Position numbers and translations under genes: made by a program. From NCBI RefSeq assembly GCF_026344005.1, contig NZ_JAPKNH010000002.1, forward strand, positions 62,001-126,000: 64,000 nucleotides of DNA, written 5' to 3'. Position 1 is the first letter of the stretch, and every line of letters begins with the position of its first letter. The DNA comes from Kaistia terrae. GTDB taxonomy: Bacteria > Pseudomonadota > Alphaproteobacteria > Rhizobiales > Kaistiaceae. This document shows, piece after piece, positions 18,627-26,923 of this stretch. The notes under the pieces were generated by a model. That model was not told the origin of the DNA. It saw nothing but the letters and a program-made list of their open reading frames with translations, and ran no database searches.

Positions 18627-19715
18627 ATGAAGCTCAACTCCGAAGACCTGCGCGATCTCGCAGTCGGCGCCGCCTTTCTTGGAACAGGCGGCGGCGGCAA
18701 CCCGTATGTCGGCCGGCTGATGGCGCAACGTTGCCTGGATGAGGGACTGACGATCGACCTTATCGATCCGAGCGAGGTCCCCGACGAGGCACTGGTGATC
18801 CCGACCGCGATGATGGGCGCCCCGACCGTGCTCATCGAGAAGCTGCCGAGCGGCGAGGAGGCGATCCATTCGCTGAAGGCGCTCGAAAAGCACCTTGGCC
18901 GGAAGGCCTACGCCACCATGCCGATTGAGATCGGCGGCATCAACTCGACGATCCCGCTCGTCGTCGGCGCCCGGCTCGGCATCCCGATCGTCGATGCCGA
19001 CGGCATGGGCCGGGCGTTTCCGGAACTGCAGATGGAGACGTTCGGCGTCTACGGGATCTCGGGCAGCCCGATGTTCGTCACCGACGAGCGCAACGACTCG
19101 ACCCTGATCCAGGCCGTCGACAACAAGTCGATGGAGTGGCTGTCGCGTGGGGTCGCGATCCGCATGGGCGGCTGCGCCTATATCGCCGAATATGCGATGT
19201 CGGGCGCGGATGTGAAGCGCACCGCGGTTCCCAACACGATGACGCTCGCCATGCGCATCGGCCGCTGCCTGCGCGAGGCGAAGTCGAACCACCAGAGCCC
19301 GTTCGAGGCGCTGCTCGAGCTGATGCCGAAGACGCTCTACAACCATGCCCGCATCATCTTCAGCGGCAAGATGGTCGATGTCGAGCGCGAGACCCGCAAC
19401 GGCTTTTCCATCGGCCGGGCGCGGATCGACGGCCTGTCGCCCTGGCGCGGCACGATGAAGATCGAGATCCAGAACGAAAACCTGATTGCGACGGTCGACG
19501 GCGTCGTCAAGGCGATCGTGCCGGATCTGATCTGCATCATGGACAGCGAAAGCGCCGAGCCGATCACAACCGAGCAGTTGCGCTACGGCCAGCGGGTCAC
19601 CGTCGTCGCCGTCGCCGTTCCCCAAATCATGCGCACGCCGGAAGCGCTCGACGTCTTCGGCCCGCGCTGCTTCGGCCTCGATCACCCCTTCACTCCAATC
19701 GAGACAATGGCCTGA
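18627..19715 (+). CDS. DUF917 / S-methyl-thiohydantoin desulfurase-like protein, copy 1
   Basis: The 362-residue protein matches the DUF917 family through the blocks FLGTGGGGNPYVG, GGINSTIP, DADGMGRAFPEL and LRYGQRVTVVAV. I recall that Pfam has renamed this family after an S-methyl-thiohydantoin desulfurase; that is from memory and should be checked. It lies 7 bases after the HyuA-type gene and one base before a paralogue, so the two may form a heteromeric enzyme or act on related substrates. No signal peptide is present. The reaction in this organism is unknown, but the context points to hydantoin-type ring metabolism. Confidence 0.85.
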   Translation: MKLNSEDLRDLAVGAAFLGTGGGGNPYVGRLMAQRCLDEGLTIDLIDPSEVPDEALVIPTAMMGAPTVLIEKLPSGEEAIHSLKALEKHLGRKAYATMPIEIGGINSTIPLVVGARLGIPIVDADGMGRAFPELQMETFGVYGISGSPMFVTDERNDSTLIQAVDNKSMEWLSRGVAIRMGGCAYIAEYAMSGADVKRTAVPNTMTLAMRIGRCLREAKSNHQSPFEALLELMPKTLYNHARIIFSGKMVDVERETRNGFSIGRARIDGLSPWRGTMKIEIQNENLIATVDGVVKAIVPDLICIMDSESAEPITTEQLRYGQRVTVVAVAVPQIMRTPEALDVFGPRCFGLDHPFTPIETMA

Positions 19716-19716
19716 G

Positions 19717-20808
19717 ATGATCACTCACATCACGCTCGACGATCTGGAAGACCTGGCGCTCGGCGCCGCCGTGCTCGGCACGGGGGGCGGTGGCGATCCC
19801 TATATCGGCAAACTGTTCGCCCGCGCGGCAATCGAGGAACACGGGCCGGTGCGGCTGCTGTCGCTGGAGGAAGTACCGGACGCGGTCCGCGTTCTCACCT
19901 GCGGCGCCATGGGCGCACCGACCATCCTGATCGAGAAGATCGCCAGCGGCGACGAGATGGGCCTCGCCTTCGATACCTATGAGGCCCACACCGGCACCAA
20001 GGTCGAGGCGGTGATGCCGTTCGAGGCGGGCGGCATCAACTCGACCATCCCGGTGATGATCGCCGCCAAGCGCGGCTTGCCGCTGGTTGACGCCGACGGC
20101 ATGGGCCGCGCCTTCCCGCAGCTGGAGATGGAGACCTTCAACGTCTATGGCGTCCCGGCTTCGCCGGTGGCGATCGCCGACGAACAGGGCAATACCGGCA
20201 TCATCCAGACGGACACGGCGGCCAAGGCCGAGTGGATCGCCCGCGGCATCACAATCCGCATGGGCGGGCAGGCCTATATCGCCAATTACGGCATGGATGG
20301 CGAGACCGCCCGACGCGTCTCGGTTCCCGGCACCGTCTCGCTGGCGATCGGCATCGGCCGCACGCTGCGCGAGGCGCGCGAGAACCACAAGGACATGATC
20401 CAGGCGTTGATCGATTTCTTCGCCACCACGCATTACGAGGAGGCGCGCATCGTCGGCTCCGGCAAGATCACCGACGTCCAGCGCCGGATGGAGAATGGCT
20501 GGTCAGTCGGCATCGCGACGATCGAGCCGTTCGGCGGCGGCACGCCGATGCAGATCCGCATCCAGAACGAGAACCTCGTCGTGGAACAGGGCGAGGACGT
20601 GCTGGCGGTCGTGCCCGACCTGATCTGCCTGCTCGACGTCGATACGGCCGAACCAATCCTGACCGAGCGGCTGCGCTACGGCCAGCGGGTCAACATCCTC
20701 GCGGTCCGCGTGCCGCCGATCATGCGCACGCCCGAGGCGCTCGCCGTCTTCGGCCCGAAGGCGTTCGGCCTCAAGCACGAGTACCGTGGCCTGGGCCTCG
20801 ACGCTTGA
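19717..20808 (+). CDS. DUF917 / S-methyl-thiohydantoin desulfurase-like protein, copy 2
   Basis: This 363-residue protein is a clear paralogue of the preceding gene, sharing VLGTGGGGDPYIG, GGINSTIP, DADGMGRAFPQL and LRYGQRVNIL at matching positions. Identity looks close to half by eye. Its start codon lies one base after the previous stop, so translation is coupled. Retention of both copies suggests two subunits or two specificities. It is the last structural gene of the operon before the MalT-like regulator. Confidence 0.85.
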   Translation: MITHITLDDLEDLALGAAVLGTGGGGDPYIGKLFARAAIEEHGPVRLLSLEEVPDAVRVLTCGAMGAPTILIEKIASGDEMGLAFDTYEAHTGTKVEAVMPFEAGGINSTIPVMIAAKRGLPLVDADGMGRAFPQLEMETFNVYGVPASPVAIADEQGNTGIIQTDTAAKAEWIARGITIRMGGQAYIANYGMDGETARRVSVPGTVSLAIGIGRTLREARENHKDMIQALIDFFATTHYEEARIVGSGKITDVQRRMENGWSVGIATIEPFGGGTPMQIRIQNENLVVEQGEDVLAVVPDLICLLDVDTAEPILTERLRYGQRVNILAVRVPPIMRTPEALAVFGPKAFGLKHEYRGLGLDA

Positions 20809-20857
20809 AGCTCTGGTGAAATCGAGATCGACCGTTATACTCGGATCCGCATAGGAC

Positions 20858-23581
20858 GTGCCTCTGTTCCAGAGACATGATCGCTATCCTGATCCGGATC
20901 CAATGACGGTTGCATCTGTCGTCGACCCTCCAGCCGAAGCGCAGCGCCGCACGAATGTGCCGCGGCGCTTCGGTGACGCCATCGAACGCCCGTTCCTGAT
21001 CGATTGCATCCGCCACGGCATTGCCGGGCAGGTCGTCGTGCTGCAGGCGCCGTCCGGCTTCGGCAAGACGGAGCTGCTTTCCGCCGCTTTCGCCAATCTG
21101 CCCGAGCCGGGCGACCGCTTCGGTTGGCTGACCGTATCGGCGATCGACTCCGATCCTGCCGTATTCCTCGACGGCATCGCGGCGGCGTTCGGCTTGCAGC
21201 CGCGCCCGCGCGTCGACGCCGATATCGAGGCTTCGGCGCAGCGCCTGCTGGCGCGGCTTGCCGATGGCGGCGAGCGCTTCGTGCTGTTTCTCGACGAGTT
21301 CCAGACCGCCGGTGGCGAGGCTTTTCTCGCCTGCTGTTCGGTGCTGTTCCGGCATCTGCCGGACAATGTCCGCCTCGTCATCGCCTCCAACAGCCGGCCG
21401 GACATTCCGCTGTCGCGCTTTCGCCTGCGCGGCTTCCTGACGGAGTTGCTTTCGGGCGATCTCGCCTTCACCCGGACCGAGATGCGACGGCTGCTGGGCA
21501 AGCGGCTGGCGCCGAACGAGCTGGATGCGTTTGCCGAGCTCACGGGCGGCTGGCCGGCGCTGGTACAACTGGCCGTGCCGCTGCTGGCATCGGGCCAGGA
21601 AACGCGTGATCGCGCCGAACTGCTCGACGGCACGCACCGGACGTTTCGAGACTTCATGTTCGAGGAGATCGTCCCGCGCATTCCTCCCGACATGCGCGAG
21701 GCGCTGACGGTCTGCTCGATCCTCGCCGATTTTCCCCTCGATCTCGCCTCGCATCTCGCCGGCGTCGCCGTCGAGCAGCGGTCGGTCCGGGATCTCGAGG
21801 ATTTCGCGCCGATCATCGTGCCGGTCGACCAGCGGCCGGGCTGGTTCCGCCTGCATCCGGTGCTGCGCGTCACCGTCTCCTCGCAGCTGCAATTGCACCC
21901 TTCCGAACGCGTGCTGGCGCTGCATTCCAAGGCTGCGGCCTGGTTTGCTGCCCGCGACCATCTCGAAAAGGCCGTGACGCATGCGTCGCTCGCCGGCGAT
22001 TTCGCGCTCGCCGCCGAGACCATCCGCCGGGCCGGCGGCGTCAACATTTTCCTGCGCGCCGGCCATTCCGTGCTCGAAAGGCTGATCGAGAACATCCCCG
22101 CCGGCGACATCTATCGCTCGCCCAGCCTCAAACTGATCTACGCCCTCGTGCTCGCCAAGCGCGGCCGCATCCGTTCGGCGCGCGAAATCATCGTCGACGT
22201 GCGGGAATCCGGCGAGATCAGTGAACTCGCTTTGCTGCCTCCCGATGGCGAACTCGAGTTCAGCCATATCGAGGGGATGATCGACATCTACGAAGATTGT
22301 CACTTCGAGGATGAGCAGATCGAGACCCTGGAGCGCATGGTCAGCCGGCTCGGGCCGAAGGATACCTGGGACCGGGGCTGGCTCTATAACCACCTCTGCA
22401 TCGCCTATACGCGCCGCGGCGACCTCGACCGGGCCCGTACCAATGCGCTGCGCTCGCTCGCCTGCTACCGAGAGGAGCGGGCGGCCTATCCGCAGATCTT
22501 CATGTTGATCCATCTGAGCCTGGTCACCATGCTGACCGGCCGGCCCTCGGCGGCGCTGATGCTGGCGCGCGAGGCCGAGGAACTGGCGCAGCGCACGCAA
22601 TGGAGCGACCACAACCTGCTCGCCATCGCGCACATCCCGATGGCCGAGGCGCTGTACCAGCAGTCGGATGTGCGGATCGCCGAAAAGATGCTGCGCGACG
22701 GCATGCCGATCATCGCCCGAGGCGAGGGGTGGGTGGACCTGTTCGTGCGCGGCTATGGCACGCTCGCCCGCGCCCAGATGGGACTGATGGGCATCGAGGC
22801 GGCGCTCGCTGTCATGGACCGCGCCGAGGAAGTGGCGATCGAGCGCGACCTGCTGCGGCTGCGCCTCGCCGTGCGCATTCTCCGCGTCGAACTACTCACC
22901 CGCGCCGGGCTGCTGGAGGCGGCCGCCCAGATGATTTCGGACATGCCGGCGCTGGACCAGACCCTACTGTGGCCGACCTGGCGCGAATGGGGCGACGCCT
23001 CGGTCGCCTATGCCCGCGTCCTGGCCCGCACCGGCAAGCCGGACATCGCCATTTCCCGGCTCGAAACCCTGATGGCCCGCGCCGGTGCCCGCGATCACGG
23101 CAGCCATCAATTGGCCGGATCGGTCGTCTCGATCGAGGCCTATTGGGCCGCCGGCCGGATGGAGGAGGCGCTCGCTGCCCTGCAGCGCTCGATCGCGCTG
23201 GCGCAGCCGCAGGATTGCCTGCAGATCTTCCTCGACGAGGGCCAGCCGCTGTCACAGGCGGTGCGTGGCATCGTCCGACGCTTCGGTCTCTCGACCTTCA
23301 GCCCAAAGACGGCGGAGTTCGTCAGCCGCATTGCCGGCGCGCTGCATCAGGTCAACCCGAACCAGCCTGGCGCCGGCACCGATCTCCTGACGGCGCGCGA
23401 AGCCGAGATGCTGGAATTTCTGGCGCGCGATGCGACCAACAAGGAAATCGCCCGCGACCTCGGCCTGACCGAGGCGACGGTGAAGTTCCACCTGAAGAAC
23501 CTCTACGCCAAGCTCGGCGTCGGCCGCCGCAGCCTCGCCGTCTCGGTCGCCCGCAAGGTCAGCCTGCTCGAGGTCGAATAG
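20858..23581 (+). CDS. LuxR-family regulator with N-terminal ATPase (MalT/LAL-like)
   Basis: This 907-residue regulator has three parts. An N-terminal STAND-type ATPase carries the P-loop QAPSGFGKTEL (about residues 64-74) and VLFLDEFQ. A long helical, TPR-like region follows (about 330-820). The C-terminal LuxR helix-turn-helix (LTAREAEMLEFLARDATNKEIARDLG, then EATVKFHLKNLYAKLGV) covers about the last 65 residues. MalT-like proteins bind an inducer and ATP, then oligomerise to activate transcription. It lies 49 bases after the hydantoin-type operon and is its likely activator. The GTG at 20858 is weakly supported; ATG at 20903 is an alternative start. Confidence 0.88.
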   Translation: MPLFQRHDRYPDPDPMTVASVVDPPAEAQRRTNVPRRFGDAIERPFLIDCIRHGIAGQVVVLQAPSGFGKTELLSAAFANLPEPGDRFGWLTVSAIDSDPAVFLDGIAAAFGLQPRPRVDADIEASAQRLLARLADGGERFVLFLDEFQTAGGEAFLACCSVLFRHLPDNVRLVIASNSRPDIPLSRFRLRGFLTELLSGDLAFTRTEMRRLLGKRLAPNELDAFAELTGGWPALVQLAVPLLASGQETRDRAELLDGTHRTFRDFMFEEIVPRIPPDMREALTVCSILADFPLDLASHLAGVAVEQRSVRDLEDFAPIIVPVDQRPGWFRLHPVLRVTVSSQLQLHPSERVLALHSKAAAWFAARDHLEKAVTHASLAGDFALAAETIRRAGGVNIFLRAGHSVLERLIENIPAGDIYRSPSLKLIYALVLAKRGRIRSAREIIVDVRESGEISELALLPPDGELEFSHIEGMIDIYEDCHFEDEQIETLERMVSRLGPKDTWDRGWLYNHLCIAYTRRGDLDRARTNALRSLACYREERAAYPQIFMLIHLSLVTMLTGRPSAALMLAREAEELAQRTQWSDHNLLAIAHIPMAEALYQQSDVRIAEKMLRDGMPIIARGEGWVDLFVRGYGTLARAQMGLMGIEAALAVMDRAEEVAIERDLLRLRLAVRILRVELLTRAGLLEAAAQMISDMPALDQTLLWPTWREWGDASVAYARVLARTGKPDIAISRLETLMARAGARDHGSHQLAGSVVSIEAYWAAGRMEEALAALQRSIALAQPQDCLQIFLDEGQPLSQAVRGIVRRFGLSTFSPKTAEFVSRIAGALHQVNPNQPGAGTDLLTAREAEMLEFLARDATNKEIARDLGLTEATVKFHLKNLYAKLGVGRRSLAVSVARKVSLLEVE

Positions 23582-23640
23582 GCTCGTCCTGTCCGAACAC
23601 CTGGTCATCGTCCTCCCGAGCTATCGCTGAGCACTGCTAG

Positions 23641-24648
23641 CTAGGTGGCTATGCCGTTGCGAGGCTGAAGGGGTTTGGGCAAGTCCAGCTCGCCCATGGC
23701 AGAACGCAACTCTATCTCGAGCTCGCGGCAAATCTGCGAAATCGGGACGTCGTTCGCGCCACCCTCGAAGGGATTGGATGTGCTCTCGCCGACCTGGTCG
23801 AGCGACATATACATCCAACCCAATAGCGCGCTGAATGGAATGGTCAGCCAGATCGAGATCACACCCCACACGCCGCCCAGCCGGCTCATTTCCGCGAAGA
23901 CCGGCACTGCGCCGAAGGGCAGGAGCGTGCAGAAGATCGCCACGAACATCGTGCTGACAATGGCATACTGGCGCGGGTAGGGGCTGTTCTTGATCCGGTC
24001 GCAGCGGGCCTGCTGGTCATGCAGGTCACGCAGCAGCTTGAGCAGTTCGGTATAGACTTGTGGCGCCAGGCCGGCATCGCGGAACAACAGATTGATCTGG
24101 TGCCCTTGCTGGTTGAGCAATTGCAGGGGCGCCGCGAGCATGCCGCTTTTCAGGATCTTTGCCGCTTCGTCGTGTCCCAGCAATGCCGTCAGCTCGTCGG
24201 ACAGAGACGTCGTGTCCTCGATGACGCGGTATCGTTTGCGAAACGCCGCATTGGATTTGCGCCCCATGGATTCCCAGGGCATCGGCCGGCGCAGGCAGAA
24301 GCGCAGGGCCGTCATCCAGGCGATATGGCGATAGACCAGTGCGCGCTTGGTGGGCTCGTCGGTGAAATCGCAACAGAAGCGCGACAGCATGCGGCTGGTC
24401 GCCGAGATCTGGGCAAAGGCCTGAAGAGCCTCGCTACTGCGCGCCAGGACCTGTGAATTTTTGAAGCCGGCCATCAGCGACACTGTCGTGCCCAAAACGA
24501 CGATGATCGGCCAGGGTACGGAGAAGCCCGCAATCGAGGGGATGCTGTAGGCCCCAATGGCACAGAGGCTCACCAGCACCATGAAAAGGATGCTGCCGCG
24601 CGACCACAGCGCAAATTCGATCGGCCTATAGGATCTTCCGACGTGCAT
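23641..24648 (-). CDS. Bestrophin-family membrane protein
   Basis: This 335-residue membrane protein fits the bestrophin/YneE anion-channel family. It has an N-terminal amphipathic start (GRSYRPIEFALWSRGSIL), then hydrophobic helices, including a second segment running into FKNSQVLARSSEALQAF, which corresponds to the family's region after helix 2, and two C-terminal membrane segments. A start at 24648 is chosen because an in-frame ATG at 24693 lies inside the promoter: a matching ECF41-type promoter sits at 24682-24708. Bestrophins conduct small anions or cations; the substrate here is unknown. Its promoter links it to the sigma factor encoded across the gap. Confidence 0.75.
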   Translation of the reverse strand: MHVGRSYRPIEFALWSRGSILFMVLVSLCAIGAYSIPSIAGFSVPWPIIVVLGTTVSLMAGFKNSQVLARSSEALQAFAQISATSRMLSRFCCDFTDEPTKRALVYRHIAWMTALRFCLRRPMPWESMGRKSNAAFRKRYRVIEDTTSLSDELTALLGHDEAAKILKSGMLAAPLQLLNQQGHQINLLFRDAGLAPQVYTELLKLLRDLHDQQARCDRIKNSPYPRQYAIVSTMFVAIFCTLLPFGAVPVFAEMSRLGGVWGVISIWLTIPFSALLGWMYMSLDQVGESTSNPFEGGANDVPISQICRELEIELRSAMGELDLPKPLQPRNGIAT

Positions 24649-24681
24649 GGGATGCCCCGAACTCAAGGTTGATGCATCCAA

Positions 24682-24708
24682 GACGAGACCCATGCGGACG
24701 GTGTGACA
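24682..24708 (-). promoter_or_regulatory. ECF41-type promoter driving the bestrophin gene
   Basis: On the minus strand TGTCACA (24708-24702) is followed after 16 bases by CGTC (24685-24682). This matches the -35 and -10 elements described for ECF41 sigma factors. The -10 region shares the 10-mer TCTCGTCTTG with the divergent promoter. It lies 33 bases upstream of the chosen bestrophin start. Confidence 0.75.
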
Positions 24709-24738
24709 TGCAGCGGGCAGAATCTTTTTCGAACCCCG

Positions 24739-24766
24739 TGTCACATCCGCCCCAGGCCATCTCGTC
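24739..24766 (+). promoter_or_regulatory. ECF41-type promoter driving the epimerase-CMD-sigma operon
   Basis: TGTCACA (24739-24745) is followed after 17 bases by CGTC (24763-24766), matching the published ECF41 promoter pattern. The start codon of the epimerase gene lies 57 bases downstream. Because the sigma factor is the third gene of this operon, the site implies autoregulation. Confidence 0.8.
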
Positions 24767-24823
24767 TTGCTGCTGAAGACGTCGCCAATCGCGGCACAGC
24801 GTCTCGAGCAAAGGGCAAGAACC

Positions 24824-25576
24824 ATGAAGATCCTCGTCATCGGCGGAACCGGCCTCATCGGCTCCAAGACCGTGCGCATACTTCTCGACCGCGGCCATGA
24901 GGTCATCGCTGCCTCGCCCAGTTCGGGCGTCAATACGATCACCGGCGAGGGCCTGGCTGAGGCCATGGTTGGTGTCGACGTGGTGCTCGACCTCGCCAAT
25001 TCGCCGTCCTTCGAGGATGCCGCTGTACTCGAGTTCTTCCAGACCGCCGGGCGCAACCTGCTTGCCGCTGAATCAGCCGCCGGCGTTCGCCATCACGTCG
25101 CGCTCTCGGTGGTCGGCACGCAGGATCTGTCCGAAAGCGGCTATTTCCGCGGCAAGCAGGCGCAGGAAGCCCTGATCAAGGCCTCGCCCATTCCCTATAC
25201 GATCGTGCACTCCACGCAGTTCTACGAGTTCCTCGGCGGCATAGCCAAGTCGGCCGGCGCTGAAGGCACGATCACCCTTTCGACGGCCTTCATCCAGCCG
25301 ATCGCCTCGCCCGACGTGGCGGCCGTCATGGCGGATGTCGCGCTCGCCGCCCCGCTCAACGGCACGCTCGAAATCGCCGGCCCCGAAAAAGTCCGCATGT
25401 CCGATCTGCTGGCCCAATATCTGCGCGATATCGGCGACACCCGCGCCGTCATCGGCACCCCGGAAGCGCTCTATTTCGGAGCCCCTCTGAACGATGACAC
25501 GTTGCTGCCGCGCGGCACGGCCCGCCTCGGCACCATCGGCTATGCCAACTGGCTCGCCAGCCAGCCCCCGCGTTGA
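24824..25576 (+). CDS. NAD(P)-binding epimerase/atypical SDR, ECF41-associated
   Basis: The 250-residue protein starts with a Rossmann fingerprint GGTGLIG (residues 7-13), typical of atypical short-chain dehydrogenases and NmrA-like proteins. ATG at 24824 follows AAGGG, and homology begins there. Later segments include HHVALSVVGTQ and GYFRGKQAQE. It is the first gene of an operon with a carboxymuconolactone decarboxylase-like gene (10 bases downstream) and an ECF41 sigma factor. Oxidoreductases and epimerases of this kind are known neighbours and targets of ECF41 sigma factors. The substrate is unknown. Confidence 0.85.
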   Translation: MKILVIGGTGLIGSKTVRILLDRGHEVIAASPSSGVNTITGEGLAEAMVGVDVVLDLANSPSFEDAAVLEFFQTAGRNLLAAESAAGVRHHVALSVVGTQDLSESGYFRGKQAQEALIKASPIPYTIVHSTQFYEFLGGIAKSAGAEGTITLSTAFIQPIASPDVAAVMADVALAAPLNGTLEIAGPEKVRMSDLLAQYLRDIGDTRAVIGTPEALYFGAPLNDDTLLPRGTARLGTIGYANWLASQPPR

Positions 25577-25586
25577 GGAGAGCTCG

Positions 25587-26051
25587 ATGAAGGCCAGACT
25601 GGACGATCACCTCAACAAAGCGCCGGCCGCCATCAAGGCCATCATGGCGCTTGAAGCGGCCCTCAGGACCAGTACTCTGGAAACTACCCTCCTGGAACTG
25701 GTCAAGCTGCGCGCTTCCCAGATCAATGGTTGCGCCTATTGCATCCATCTGCACGCCACATCCCTGCGCAAGTCCGGTGAAAGCGAAATGCGACTGTACC
25801 TGCTGGACGCATGGCGCGAGGCGCCCCACTACACGGCGCGCGAACGCGCGGCCCTTGGCTGGACGGAGACCTTGACCAGGCTGTCGGAAGCCGATGTGGA
25901 CGAGGCCGAGTACGAAATCCTCGAAGCCGCTTTCACGCCGCAGGAACAGGTCAACCTGACCCTTGCCATCGGCGCCATCAATCTGTGGAACCGCCTTCAG
26001 GTCGGCTTTGCCGTGCCCCCTCCATTCCCCGAGGGCGCCTATGACGCCTGA
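25587..26051 (+). CDS. Carboxymuconolactone decarboxylase/AhpD-like protein
   Basis: The 154-residue protein carries the AhpD core: a Cys-Ala-Tyr-Cys pair (Cys49, Cys52) and His56 in NGCAYCIHLH, the redox-active site of alkylhydroperoxidase-like members of the family. GAGGAG precedes the ATG. It lies between the epimerase and ECF41 genes and overlaps the latter by 11 bases. Such proteins are the hallmark partner of ECF41 sigma factors. A peroxide- or thiol-linked role is likely, but direct evidence for its substrate is lacking. Confidence 0.88.
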   Translation: MKARLDDHLNKAPAAIKAIMALEAALRTSTLETTLLELVKLRASQINGCAYCIHLHATSLRKSGESEMRLYLLDAWREAPHYTARERAALGWTETLTRLSEADVDEAEYEILEAAFTPQEQVNLTLAIGAINLWNRLQVGFAVPPPFPEGAYDA

Positions 26052-26904
26052 CCAGGCTTCGGACGTCTTCGAAACGCACCGGCGCCGGCTGGTCCGTCTC
26101 GGCTATCGGATGCTCGGCGGCCGCGCCGCCGCCGAGGACATCGTGCAGGATGCCTGGCTGCGCTGGTCCAATACGGACCAGTCCGCGGTTACCAATGTCG
26201 GGGCGTTTCTCACCCGCATCGTCACCCGACTGTGCCTCGATGAAATGAAATCGGCTCGCGCGCGGCGCGAGCTCTATGTTGGCAGCTGGCTTCCCGAGCC
26301 GATCCTCGAACCGGACGAGCCCGGCATCGATACTGACGAACTGACCATGACGCTCATGCTCGCGCTTGAACGCCTCTCGCCCCTGGAACGGGCCGCCTTC
26401 CTGCTACACGATGTCTTTGGCCAACCGCTCGACGAGATCGCCACCACGCTGGGCCGTGACGCGCCCGCCGTGCGCCAGCTTGCCTCCCGCGCCCGAAAGC
26501 ATGTGCAGGAGGCCCGCCCGCGCTTTCCCGTCGCCCGCGAGGATGGCGACCGCATCGCCCAGGCCTTCTTTTCCGCCGCTCATACCGGCGATGTCACCGC
26601 GCTGCGGGCGCTTCTGGCCGATGACGTCGTGCTGCACTCCGACGGCGGCGGCAAGGTCTTCGCTTTCCTGCGCCCGATTGTCGGCATGGATCATGTGCTG
26701 CGGATGTATGGCGGGCTCTATCGCAAGCTCGGCCCCGACTGGACCCAGTTCATCCGACCGGCCTGGATCGACGGCCTGCCCGGCTATGTCAGCCGCGAAC
26801 GCGGCGCGATCCTGCAGACCACCGCCTTCGCCATAGAGGGCCGCAAGATCACCGCCATCTACATGATGCGCAATCCGGACAAGCTCACCCATGTCGATGG
26901 CTGA
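26041..26904 (+). CDS. ECF41-type RNA polymerase sigma factor with SnoaL-like C-terminal domain
   Basis: The 287-residue sigma factor has region 2 (about residues 8-75, with AAAEDIVQDAWLRW) and region 4 (about 105-155). An extra SnoaL/NTF2-like domain (170-287) is diagnostic of ECF41. The three conserved ECF41 motifs are visible: WLPEP in the linker (83-87), DGGGK (201-205) and NPDKL (278-282). ECF41 members have no separate anti-sigma factor; the C-terminal domain modulates activity. It overlaps the preceding gene by 11 bases. Two TGTCACA...CGTC promoters upstream of the operon and of the divergent bestrophin gene are its expected targets. Confidence 0.93.
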   Translation: MTPDQASDVFETHRRRLVRLGYRMLGGRAAAEDIVQDAWLRWSNTDQSAVTNVGAFLTRIVTRLCLDEMKSARARRELYVGSWLPEPILEPDEPGIDTDELTMTLMLALERLSPLERAAFLLHDVFGQPLDEIATTLGRDAPAVRQLASRARKHVQEARPRFPVAREDGDRIAQAFFSAAHTGDVTALRALLADDVVLHSDGGGKVFAFLRPIVGMDHVLRMYGGLYRKLGPDWTQFIRPAWIDGLPGYVSRERGAILQTTAFAIEGRKITAIYMMRNPDKLTHVDG

Positions 26905-26923
26905 GCGATCCCTCGCCAAGCAT

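Noticed and set aside
20771-22633. 620-codon minus-strand frame opposite the MalT-like gene
   Set aside because: No motifs, and the sense gene has P-loop and LuxR domains.
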